Notes under the pieces: model-generated
What the model was told of the DNA's origin: nothing
Database searches by the model: none
What the model saw: only the letters and a program-made list of their open reading frames with translations
Shown: one piece after another, positions 1 through 6,284 of the stretch
Position numbering within the stretch: the stretch's first letter is position 1
Layout: each line of letters opens with the position of its first letter
IMG/VR virus record: IMGVR_UViG_3300017971_000714
Span: 1-25,664 of that record
Source of the DNA: a virus
Strand: one strand, 5' to 3'
Length of the DNA stretch: 25,664 nucleotides
Translations under genes and position numbers: made by a program

Positions 1-71
1 CGGACCTGGGACATAATATGAGTCTTGACAGGATTAAACTGTTTGAGACAGAGCTTAATATTAATGAATAA
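1..71 (+). CDS. 3' end of an upstream phage gene (partial)
   Basis: The reading frame beginning at base 3 is open from the window edge to TAA at 69-71 and gives about 22 residues ending in DRIKLFETELNINE. Too little is present to name the product. By position, just before a scaffold-like protein and the major capsid gene, a portal or prohead protease would be expected, but that is inference from usual gene order only. The next gene starts 12 bases downstream in the same frame. Confidence 0.5.
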   Translation, partial: DLGHNMSLDRIKLFETELNINE

Positions 72-83
72 GGCAACGCTCCT

Positions 84-1844
84 TTGACTGCTTCTGAGAG
101 GTCAATTAAAAAAGCTCAAAAAAGGGATTTGTTGTCTGCAGCTGGGCGCAAGCATGCAATGGTTGCGCCTCCTGGCTTTGACAAGCTGCTTGCAGAGCTT
201 AAGATGGCTGAGAATCCCGATGACGCTTATATGATGGTTTCTAAGTTTTTGGAGAGTTCTGGAGAGCTTGGTAAGCCTGAGCCTGATCTTAAACCTGAGA
301 TTAAGCCTGAACTTCCAGAGCCTTTGCCTGGTCCTATGGATGGCCTTGATGCAGAGCCTGGATTAGCTTTAGGAGGTCCTGTTGAAGATAAATTAGATCT
401 TGAGCCGCCTAAACTTGATTTGGAGCCTGAAAAGGACTCCTTACTTGATAAGAAGGAGCCTTCGATGCCGGACTTTAAAGACAAACTTGAAGACAAAAAA
501 GAAGAGCCTAAAAAAGAAGACAAAAAAGAAGAGCCTAAACTTGACGCTAAGCCTGAAGATAAAAAAGATGAAATGAAAGAGGACAAGTCTGATAAAGAAG
601 CTGTCCTTAACAGGGTTGCTGAGATGAAGGAAGAAGAGAAAAAAGAGGAAGACAAAAAAGAGGAAAAGAAAGAAGAAGATAAGAAAGAAGAAGATAAGAA
701 AGAAGCTTCTCTTACTCAAATGGGTGTTAAGGATGTTAAGACTGCCTCCAAGGTTGCAGTGCGTATTCTTGGAAACAGAGACATCTTGGCTTCCTTTGAC
801 GGAAAACCTCTTTTTATTGCTACTCCTAAAGATAAAGAAGATCTCGGTTCCGTTAAAAGGCTTGCTAACAAGGTTTTCGGATGGATTGTTTACGAAGGAC
901 CTAAAGTGGCAGCCGCAAAGTGTGGAACCAAGTTGGAAGCTGGCGTTGATGAAGACGTTCAGCCGGTGTTTGACGAAGCTATGACTCCTGAAGCCACAGA
1001 CCCTGTTACTGAAGAGGGAGATGACCTCGTTAAAGATGCTCCTCAAGAGCCGTCTTCTGCTTCTCCTGAAGGGGCTGAGTTTAACACAAAAGAGACTTAT
1101 GACACCGTAACTGCGGGTGTCGAGGGTGATGCTGAGTTCGTTACGGACCCGGCTCCTGATTCTAAGCCTGAGAGTGCTCTTGCAGAAGAAGACACTGTCC
1201 ACCAAGAAAGCTTGGATCCGCCTGCTGATGCTTCTCAGGAAGGTGCTGAAGTTGATTTCCAAAGTGTTGAGGCTAACCTTAAGAGGCTGTATGCTGCTAA
1301 AGCTAAGAAGCTTGCTAAAGAGGCTAACGAAAAGTTTATTAAGAAGTTTGTAAAATGCGTGAAGCTTGCTTCAACAAGAATGCTTCTTAACTATGACGAG
1401 AATCCTTATAAAGCGGCTTCCATGGATGTTCTTGCTAATCAGCAAGCTTTTGCTAATGGTGACGAGTACACTGGAATGCCTCAAGCTGATGCCGGTGAGC
1501 TTATTGAAATGATTGCCTCTGCTGGTCAGGACGAGTTTGTAGACCTATTGCTTGAAAGAACTGCTGGTCTCATGAAGAAATCTGACGAATATCTTACTGA
1601 TTTAGAATCAGATTTAGGCAATCTTAACATTAAACAAGTTGAAGTTAGTGAAGAAGCTTCCAGGGAAGCTTCTGAACATAAAGAAAATCTCAAGACGGCT
1701 GCTGTCGAAGGGAATTTTCAAGTAAATACTGGTAGACCTGATACCTCTACCTATAATGATAATTTAGTTGGTGGAATTCGAACAGCTATGGGTAACACGC
1801 GCTTGAGCAAGCGTAGTAACGCTCTTAAGCGGTTTAAGGTATAG
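84..1844 (+). CDS. Lys/Glu-rich scaffold-like prohead protein (putative)
   Basis: 586 residues from a TTG start. AAGG at 70-73, overlapping the previous stop, gives a weak ribosome site 10 bases away; an internal ATG at residue 26 is the alternative start. Residues about 60-130 are Pro/Glu/Leu-rich; about 130-210 are nearly pure Lys/Glu/Asp with short tandem repeats (EDKKEEPK, then KKEED); about 215-300 look more globular (KTASKVAVRILGNRDILASF); the C-terminal 190 residues are helical and end in a basic tail (LSKRSNALKRFKV). An acidic, highly charged, coiled protein immediately upstream of decoration and capsid genes fits a prohead core or scaffold protein. No sequence family is recognised with confidence, so the role rests on composition and position. 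It could instead be an internal head protein. Confidence 0.6.
   Translation: MTASERSIKKAQKRDLLSAAGRKHAMVAPPGFDKLLAELKMAENPDDAYMMVSKFLESSGELGKPEPDLKPEIKPELPEPLPGPMDGLDAEPGLALGGPVEDKLDLEPPKLDLEPEKDSLLDKKEPSMPDFKDKLEDKKEEPKKEDKKEEPKLDAKPEDKKDEMKEDKSDKEAVLNRVAEMKEEEKKEEDKKEEKKEEDKKEEDKKEASLTQMGVKDVKTASKVAVRILGNRDILASFDGKPLFIATPKDKEDLGSVKRLANKVFGWIVYEGPKVAAAKCGTKLEAGVDEDVQPVFDEAMTPEATDPVTEEGDDLVKDAPQEPSSASPEGAEFNTKETYDTVTAGVEGDAEFVTDPAPDSKPESALAEEDTVHQESLDPPADASQEGAEVDFQSVEANLKRLYAAKAKKLAKEANEKFIKKFVKCVKLASTRMLLNYDENPYKAASMDVLANQQAFANGDEYTGMPQADAGELIEMIASAGQDEFVDLLLERTAGLMKKSDEYLTDLESDLGNLNIKQVEVSEEASREASEHKENLKTAAVEGNFQVNTGRPDTSTYNDNLVGGIRTAMGNTRLSKRSNALKRFKV
489..539 (+). repeat. 27-nt tandem repeat, two copies, in the scaffold-like gene
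   Basis: The units at 489-512 and 516-539 share GAAGACAAAAAA followed by GAAGAGCCTAAA, with a period of 27 nt (9 residues, EDKKEEPKK). The tract is purine-rich and contains A6 runs, so it is prone to slippage. Confidence 0.8.
666..705 (+). repeat. 15-nt tandem repeat, 2.7 copies, in the scaffold-like gene
   Basis: AAGAAAGAAGAAGAT occurs at 666-680 and 681-695, followed by a partial third copy to 705. It encodes KKEED units. Almost all bases from about 600 to 705 are purines on the + strand, which explains the stop-free frames seen on the opposite strand. Confidence 0.85.
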
Positions 1845-1876
1845 TTGTAGAATAACCTAACACAAGGAGATGTGAA

Positions 1877-2668
1877 ATGGCACTAGAACCAAGACGAGAG
1901 GCCTTTCGTGTTGATACTATTGAGCGAGGATTCGACCACCAGCGCTCCCAAGTGATCAATTCGTTTGGCGACTATGTTGCTGCGTCTACGGCTACTTTTC
2001 AAGCGGGTATGCTTGTTCAGCTCGACGCTAACGGTAACATTGATTTGACCACAGGTGCTGCACTCGGCGCTGCCGGGTCCCCCTATGGCTGGGCTTTGTA
2101 CAATAAAACCACTACGCTCTACGGCGCGGTCGTGGGTGAGTACATTCAACTTAACGGAACAACCGCTACTAGCTTGGCTCATGCCAATCTTAGAACTGCT
2201 GCTGGTGCTGTAGCTGGTGTTCGTGTTGCTACTGATCCTGCTGCAGGTATTGTGTACACTGAGGGTGGCGGTAGCGACTATACTGTTAGCTATGCAAACG
2301 GTACTGTTACTCGTGTCGGTGGTGGTACTATCACTGATGGTGCGTATGTGTATGTTAATTATCAATACGCTCTTACGGCTCAGGACTTGCTTGACGACGG
2401 TAAGAACTTCTGGAACTTTGATGACGACGTAACTATCCAATCGGATAAGGTTACGGTTGCTCATGGTGCCGGATCTATTATTTACACTACGATGTTTGAT
2501 CCAGCGGCAACGTGGGCGATCAACGGCGCAGTTCATGCTGGTACTACAGCTGAAGTGCTTCGTGGTTTGGTTACTGATGCTACTATCGGTTCTGGTCCTG
2601 TTGTTGGATACTGCGTGCAGATTCCGACACCGGCTGATCCGTTTATCGGCATCAAAACCGTTATTTAA
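1877..2668 (+). CDS. Putative head decoration / capsid-associated protein
   Basis: 263 residues with a strong ribosome site (AAGGAG, 1863-1868) 8 bases before the ATG. It is rich in Gly, Ala, Thr and Val, with no transmembrane segment. The middle (residues about 125-170) has a beta pattern, GGGSDYTVSYANGTVTR then DGAYVYVNYQY, like the small Ig-like or fibre-type modules often seen in phage structural proteins. The codons are of the high-expression type (many CGT, GGT, AAC) and there are no internal hairpins, as in the capsid gene that follows 21 bases later. Position directly upstream of the capsid gene and the beta-rich composition suggest a decoration or stabilising protein; this is inference, not recognition of a named family. 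Confidence 0.6.
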   Translation: MALEPRREAFRVDTIERGFDHQRSQVINSFGDYVAASTATFQAGMLVQLDANGNIDLTTGAALGAAGSPYGWALYNKTTTLYGAVVGEYIQLNGTTATSLAHANLRTAAGAVAGVRVATDPAAGIVYTEGGGSDYTVSYANGTVTRVGGGTITDGAYVYVNYQYALTAQDLLDDGKNFWNFDDDVTIQSDKVTVAHGAGSIIYTTMFDPAATWAINGAVHAGTTAEVLRGLVTDATIGSGPVVGYCVQIPTPADPFIGIKTVI

Positions 2669-2689
2669 TTAGAGAGGTAGGTACTAAAA

Positions 2690-3886
2690 ATGGGTAATCC
2701 TTACAGAAAATTAGCATCGAAAGCTCCCTCTCAGGAAACTAAAGAACCTCGTCGTCTCTCCGTTCGTCCCCGTACGAAAATGGCTGACAGGCAAGACGAG
2801 TCTCTATTTGAGGGAAATGGAACTTTTAACCCACAAGGTTTTGACTACGACTCCAGCCGTAACGTGACTGCGTCCGATACGTCTCGTCGTATGTTCGACA
2901 ACCATGGCGAGATTAACGCTGTTGACAAGCGTGATGCGCTTGTTCAGGTTTCTCACCTGTTGAACGACATTACCAAGAGAAATGCTGGCCGTTTGACATT
3001 CGCGAATGCCGAATCTGCTCAGTACTCTTTGGACCAACGTCGTGAGATCTTGGCTGCTGCCCTGAAAGATCCTTCGGAGCAAGGACTTCGTGTGGTGGGT
3101 CAAGAACTGGCTCTTCCGATTAAAGCTATCCTCGATTACGAGGGCTTTGCTCGTAAGATCTATCGTGTGCGCCAGCTGGGCCAGGCCGAGCTGTTCCGTA
3201 TCCCGAAAGACATCCGTTCGGTTGCTTACATCATTGGTCAAGACGGTCAAACGCCTGAAGCCAAGATCAAAACCAAATGGATCACGCCGAATGAGCAAAA
3301 GATTACGTCTTTTCCGGCTATCGACATCATGGACATTTATCAAATGAACTTTGACGTCCTTGAGCGTGCGCAGGATACTGCTCGTCAGGAAATCGAACTT
3401 CAGGAAGACAAGCTTGCTATCGACTTGTTGGATCGACTTTCTACCGCTGTTAACACCACAACTACTTTTGCTTCGCTGGGCGTAGGTGCTTTCGAGGACG
3501 TTCGCTTCCAGGTTGAGCAACACAGGCTGTTGGTTGAACACTTCCTGATCAATCGTGCTGAGCTGTCTGACATCATCAAGAACATGTCTACCGCCGTTGA
3601 CCCTGTCACCGAGCGTGAGCTGCTCTTGGCTGGTTACATCGGTAACCTGTTGAATGCTCAGATCCTTACCGCTGCTGGTACTGGTGTTGAGGAAGTTATT
3701 CCTGCTGGAACGTTTTATGCGTGTACTGGCCCTGATTACCTCGGTGAGATGGGTGAGCGTATTTCTCTGTTCTCCGAACCTTACAACAAATATGCGCTTG
3801 GTGAGACTCGCAAGGGTTGGGCCTTCGTAGAGATGGTAGGTTTCGGTGCTCCGAACGCTCGTGCCGCTGCTAAGGGTTCTAAGTAG
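2690..3886 (+). CDS. Major capsid protein (HK97 fold)
   Basis: 398 residues, with GAGAGG upstream. The N-terminal about 40 residues are basic and extended (RRLSVRPRTKMADRQDESLF), resembling a removable delta-like region; LFE at 39-41 resembles the (L/I)-x-E site cut by T4-type prohead proteases. The central segment YRVRQLGQAELFRIPKD and the C-terminal PAGTFYACTGPDYLGEMGER plus SLFSEPYNKYALGETRKGWA resemble the P- and A-domain strands of large-phage capsid proteins. Codon use is the most optimised in the window (CGT, CTG, ATC, GTT), and an intrinsic terminator follows the stop, both expected for the most abundant virion protein. No intragenic hairpins were found. The family call is made by eye from position and sequence pattern. 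Confidence 0.85.
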   Translation: MGNPYRKLASKAPSQETKEPRRLSVRPRTKMADRQDESLFEGNGTFNPQGFDYDSSRNVTASDTSRRMFDNHGEINAVDKRDALVQVSHLLNDITKRNAGRLTFANAESAQYSLDQRREILAAALKDPSEQGLRVVGQELALPIKAILDYEGFARKIYRVRQLGQAELFRIPKDIRSVAYIIGQDGQTPEAKIKTKWITPNEQKITSFPAIDIMDIYQMNFDVLERAQDTARQEIELQEDKLAIDLLDRLSTAVNTTTTFASLGVGAFEDVRFQVEQHRLLVEHFLINRAELSDIIKNMSTAVDPVTERELLLAGYIGNLLNAQILTAAGTGVEEVIPAGTFYACTGPDYLGEMGERISLFSEPYNKYALGETRKGWAFVEMVGFGAPNARAAAKGSK

Positions 3887-3898
3887 TAGTTAGGTTTT

Positions 3899-3949
3899 AG
3901 GGCACGGCCAGGTTTCCCCCTCCTTTCCCTGGCCGTTGCCCTTTATTTT
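3899..3949 (+). terminator. Intrinsic terminator after the major capsid gene
   Basis: The left arm AGGGCACGGCCAGG (3899-3912) pairs with CCTGGCCGTTGCCCT (3928-3942), leaving one bulged T and a 15-nt pyrimidine-rich loop. TTATTTTC follows at once. This is a classic rho-independent terminator, or partial terminator, that would separate the capsid transcript from the genes downstream. Confidence 0.88.
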
Positions 3950-3953
3950 CTAA

Positions 3954-4006
3954 AAAGAGGTAAACCTTGCTTAATAATAAGCAGGAGGTCAGCGAAGGCT
4001 GGTAAT
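3954..4006 (+). promoter_or_regulatory. Structured leader of the PLMP-like gene, with possible 12-codon minicistron
   Basis: A small hairpin, TGCTTA (3968-3973) / TAAGCA (3978-3983) with loop ATAA, sits against AGGAGG (3983-3988). That Shine-Dalgarno motif is 18 bases from the ATG at 4007, too far to be the normal site; GAAGG (3994-3998) is 8 bases away and fits better. A minimal frame TTG(3967)-TAA(4005) of 12 codons, preceded by AGAGG (3956-3960), ends one base before the gene. The leader peptide is speculative; the hairpin and the two Shine-Dalgarno-like motifs are directly visible. Confidence 0.3.
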
Positions 4007-4861
4007 ATGGGTAAAGATAATAATATTCCTGTATTAGATTCTAACAATAAGTTTTTATCTTACACAAATCCAGCTAAATCGCGTATACTAATTAAAAATG
4101 GCAGAGCCAAAGTGTTCTGTCGCGACCCCTTTATTCTACAATTAAAGGGAGAAGTTGGAGATGATGATATGGCAATTCCGAAACAACAAGAGAGTCGACG
4201 AAGCAAACTTATTGTAAACTTTTCTAAATATTTTCAAGAGAATGAAGAGGTGTTCGTACAGAACATGCTCAACTCTCAGATTTCTATGTCTTTTAAAGGC
4301 ATGTCTGGTGAAGAGTACCACGTAGTTATTCCTAAAACGAGGCGTCCTTATAACCTTACTATGGATGTTCCTGTTGAAATTATTAAAACGAGTCCCGACT
4401 TTAGAAAACTCGTGACTCGCTCTCCTCAAGCTCTTAGACCTCTTACTGAAGACGAATATATGGAATATTATGATCGTCTGTCTGAGCGAAATAGCACAAC
4501 TATTGATGAGGAAATCGGAAAAGCTCTTAACTTGAAGAGCAGGCTCCAGAACAAGCAACAGATGCCCTCTGAGCGTCTTCAGCGAAAAGCCAACCAGGAA
4601 CTGGAAGAGGCTATGGAAGAGGCTGAGAAAGCTCCTGAGATTAATCCTACGGTTGTTGGTCTCTGCGTTAAGGCTGGCAAAGATCAAGGTCCTATGCGAA
4701 TTAAGGCTGGAGACTTTGTGGAAGAGCTTGAAATGCTCGAAAAAGAACTTTCCGTTGAAGACTGGGAATATATTTCTTCTAAAGGCGTTTACAAGAGTGT
4801 TAAAAACTTTGCTAACAAAATGCTTGAATCTCTGCTAGATGAAGAAGAAGACGATCTCTAG
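4007..4861 (+). CDS. PLMP/RRXRR-like N-terminal domain protein of the head region, no nuclease domain
   Basis: 284 residues. Residues 7-46 read IPVLDSNNKFLSYTNPAKSR then ILIKNGRAKVFCRDPFILQL. They match the layout of the PLMP (Pfam RRXRR) module at the N-terminus of IscB-type proteins: V-LD-n-nkpL-p-tPArAR-Ll--GkA-V-rr-PF-i-L. The RuvC and HNH parts of IscB are absent. The rest is an acidic, mostly helical protein (ELEEAMEEAEKAPE; C-terminus LLDEEEDDL), with a beta-type segment at 85-125. An internal ATG at 4169 (residue 55) has GGAG 8 bases upstream and could give a product lacking the PLMP-like part. It sits between the capsid terminator and a beta-rich structural gene, so a virion or assembly role is likely. 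The domain call is by motif recognition; function is unknown. Confidence 0.6.
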   Translation: MGKDNNIPVLDSNNKFLSYTNPAKSRILIKNGRAKVFCRDPFILQLKGEVGDDDMAIPKQQESRRSKLIVNFSKYFQENEEVFVQNMLNSQISMSFKGMSGEEYHVVIPKTRRPYNLTMDVPVEIIKTSPDFRKLVTRSPQALRPLTEDEYMEYYDRLSERNSTTIDEEIGKALNLKSRLQNKQQMPSERLQRKANQELEEAMEEAEKAPEINPTVVGLCVKAGKDQGPMRIKAGDFVEELEMLEKELSVEDWEYISSKGVYKSVKNFANKMLESLLDEEEDDL

Positions 4862-4878
4862 AACTTAATTCTTCAAAT

Positions 4879-4908
4879 TTAACTTTCCTAATATAAATCT
4901 GATAAAAT
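4879..4908 (+). promoter_or_regulatory. Weak promoter candidate
   Basis: The 87-bp gap before the next gene holds TTAACT (4879-4884) and TAAAAT (4903-4908) separated by 18 bases. Between them lies TATAAATC (4893-4900), close to the T4-type late promoter TATAAATA. Either reading is weak; the gap is AT-rich throughout. Confidence 0.22.
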
Positions 4909-4948
4909 AAGATAACGGGATAGATCTAACTTTTTAAAGGAGTAAGAT

Positions 4949-5593
4949 ATGGGTCAATATAGACAAATTACAAAAACTCTTTCTATAGCTGCTGCAGCCA
5001 CTGAAAGACTCTGGGATGCTCCCTCAAGTATGCCTTTCAGGAATGTTTCTATTTCTGTTAAGTCAACTCAACCTGTTTTAGTAGATGATCTTACGTATCA
5101 AGTTTTTTTGGGTGGAAGATGGAATGGTACTCCATTTGCTTCTGCGTCTACTCATATAGGTGGGCAGTCTCAGGGCGCAGCTGCTTCAATGACTGTAGTT
5201 ACTGGAGCAATTACACAATACGCTGACGCTGGTGATGCCACCCACGTCATCGTTACTTCAGCAGGTCACGGTCTCTCCGATGGAGACACCGTGACTATTA
5301 CAGGATCGACAAACTACAACGGAACGTTTGTAGTTTCGTCGTCTGCTACGAATACTTTTGAGATTGTTGATACGTGGGTCGTTGACGATGCTGCTGGTAC
5401 TTGGACTTTTCATGGAGATGTTGCTGAATTGATTTTTGAAGATGCTTCAACACATCCTGGAAATTCACCGAGTTCTCCCTCAACTCATCATACTGGAGGT
5501 TATCCTGTAGTTGTTGAGTTTGTAAACAGTACTGCTAATGACTTAGAGCTATTAGTAACCTTTGTAAGTGAAACTGTAGGAACAAACGTTTAA
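4949..5593 (+). CDS. Beta-rich structural protein with an inserted FCCH-like module
   Basis: 214 residues with a good ribosome site (AAAGGAG) before the ATG. The outer parts (residues 1-85 and 155-214) form one beta-type protein: LTYQVFLGGRWNGTPF at the start, then YPVVVEFVNSTANDLELLVT near the end. Residues about 88-152 look like a separate inserted module, VIVTSAGHGLSDGDTVTITG, then NYNGTFVV and NTFEIVDTW. This layout is common in phage fibres and other virion proteins and is sometimes matched to the FCCH domain of ubiquitin-activating E1. The insert is visibly more GC-rich than its flanks and carries two hairpins, which supports a later insertion. A head or neck decoration role is inferred from position. 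Confidence 0.55.
   Translation: MGQYRQITKTLSIAAAATERLWDAPSSMPFRNVSISVKSTQPVLVDDLTYQVFLGGRWNGTPFASASTHIGGQSQGAAASMTVVTGAITQYADAGDATHVIVTSAGHGLSDGDTVTITGSTNYNGTFVVSSSATNTFEIVDTWVVDDAAGTWTFHGDVAELIFEDASTHPGNSPSSPSTHHTGGYPVVVEFVNSTANDLELLVTFVSETVGTNV
5265..5295. repeat. Intragenic hairpin
   Basis: GTCACGGT (5265-5272) pairs with ACCGTGAC (5288-5295), extended by CTC/GAG after a 2-nt bulge. It lies in the FCCH-like insert of the beta-rich protein. Confidence 0.75.
5307..5341. repeat. Intragenic hairpin, 13 bp with one bulge
   Basis: CGACAAACTACAA (5307-5319) pairs with TTGTAGTTT (5328-5336) and GTCG (5338-5341); C5337 is bulged. It is in the same insert as the preceding hairpin. Confidence 0.85.
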
Positions 5594-5616
5594 TTAGTAT
5601 TAAAGGAGGATTGTTT

Positions 5617-5949
5617 ATGCAAGAGATTATTGATATTTTTACTAACTATGGACCCTATGTGGGTCTTCCTATTGTAGTGGCTTTTATAACACAAGGTCTT
5701 AAAAAACGTATTCCGTTTTTCAAGACCTTAACTGGTAAAAGACTTATACATTTTTTGCCATTGATTTTAGGTGTTGCAGGAGGTTTTTTGCTTCCTGAGG
5801 AATCTTGGAAATCAAGTATTCTAGTCGGAGGTGGATTAGGATGCTTGAGCCTGTTCTTGTATAAAGTTGTAACTGTAAGCTTAGCTTCTAAAGCTAAGCT
5901 TGCTAAAAAGATAGTAACTGAGAGTGTATCCGATGAAGAAGTTGAATAA
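5617..5949 (+). CDS. Small three-helix membrane protein, putative holin
   Basis: 110 residues. GGAGG (5605-5609) is 7 bases from the ATG at 5617; a TTG at 5611 is in frame but too close to the site. Three hydrophobic stretches are visible: residues about 9-24 (YGPYVGLPIVVAFITQ), 43-60 (HFLPLILGVAGGFLL) and 66-87 (SSILVGGGLGCLSLFLYKVV). A basic patch and an acidic tail (SVSDEEVE) follow. Size and topology fit a class I holin, and the next two genes look like spanin-type partners. No holin family signature is diagnostic, so another phage membrane protein is possible. The end overlaps the next gene by 17 bases. Two intragenic hairpins are present. Confidence 0.55.
   Translation: MQEIIDIFTNYGPYVGLPIVVAFITQGLKKRIPFFKTLTGKRLIHFLPLILGVAGGFLLPEESWKSSILVGGGLGCLSLFLYKVVTVSLASKAKLAKKIVTESVSDEEVE
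5693..5729. repeat. Intragenic hairpin, 15 bp with one mismatch
   Basis: AAGGTCTT (5693-5700) / AAGACCTT (5722-5729), one A-C mismatch, then AAAAACG (5702-5708) / CGTTTTT (5714-5720); loop TATTC. In the holin-like gene. Confidence 0.9.
5877..5901. repeat. Intragenic hairpin, 11 bp perfect
   Basis: AAGCTTAGCTT (5877-5887) / AAGCTAAGCTT (5891-5901), loop CTA. In the holin-like gene, 32 bases before the start of the next gene. Confidence 0.92.
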
Positions 5950-6283
5950 AGCTTGGATCTTTATTAAAAAGAATTGGAAATGGATTACCGCAACGCTTGG
6001 TATTATTTCATTGATTCTTTGTCTTTATTGGGGAATTGAAGATAAACTACTTCTTGCAATTACTAAAAAGAAAATTGAGCTTTCTAAGAACCAAAAAGAG
6101 ATTGATAAATTAGAGGCTAAACTAGAAGTACTTCAGCTCAGTGAAGATAGTGTACAGGAAGAAATCGATTCTATTACTGATAGAATCGATTCTATTAAAA
6201 AGGATATTTCCAAACGCAAGGCGGAAATAAATAAATTAACTCTTCAGCAAAAAGCTGATAGGTTTAAAGATTTGGGGTATTAG
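5933..6283 (+). CDS. Single-pass membrane protein with long coiled coil, spanin-like (Rz type)
   Basis: 116 residues from ATG 5933, with GAGAG (5920-5924) 8 bases upstream; an in-frame GTG at 5924 is a less likely start. There is one transmembrane segment at residues about 15-35 (WITATLGIISLILCLYWGI) after a basic N-terminus. It is followed by a heptad-rich charged coiled coil (KKKIELSKNQKEIDKLEAKL onward) to the C-terminus. This is the layout of an inner-membrane spanin, with its N-terminus inside and its coiled coil in the periplasm. Placement between a holin-like and a signal-peptide protein supports a lysis role. A structural membrane or tail protein cannot be excluded. It contains a 12-bp perfect hairpin at 6163-6191. 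Confidence 0.5.
   Translation: MKKLNKAWIFIKKNWKWITATLGIISLILCLYWGIEDKLLLAITKKKIELSKNQKEIDKLEAKLEVLQLSEDSVQEEIDSITDRIDSIKKDISKRKAEINKLTLQQKADRFKDLGY
6163..6191. repeat. Intragenic hairpin, 12 bp perfect
   Basis: AATCGATTCTAT (6163-6174) / ATAGAATCGATT (6180-6191), loop TACTG. It encodes IDSITDRID in the coiled coil of the spanin-like gene. Confidence 0.93.
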
Positions 6284-6284
6284 T

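Noticed and set aside
227-655. 142-aa Ser-rich open frame on the - strand
   Set aside because: Same cause: antisense of Glu/Lys codons gives Ser/Phe runs. No start signals.
585-720. Purine tract as a triplex (H-DNA) element
   Set aside because: It lacks mirror symmetry and is fully explained by Lys/Glu codons of the scaffold-like protein.
441-1262. 273-aa open frame on the - strand
   Set aside because: It is the complement of the Lys/Glu-rich purine tract, which lacks stop codons in antisense. The product is Phe/Arg-rich low complexity with no ribosome site, so it is a shadow.
1883-2536. 217-aa open frame on the - strand
   Set aside because: It lies fully opposite a well-supported gene with a strong ribosome site; composition is Ser/Thr/Asn-rich without domain features.
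2804-3541. 245-aa open frame on the - strand
   Set aside because: It is antisense to the major capsid gene; high-expression codons leave few antisense stops.
4007-4861. Full IscB/IsrB-type RNA-guided nuclease
   Set aside because: Only the PLMP/RRXRR-like N-terminus is present; no RuvC-like or HNH catalytic motifs follow in 284 residues.
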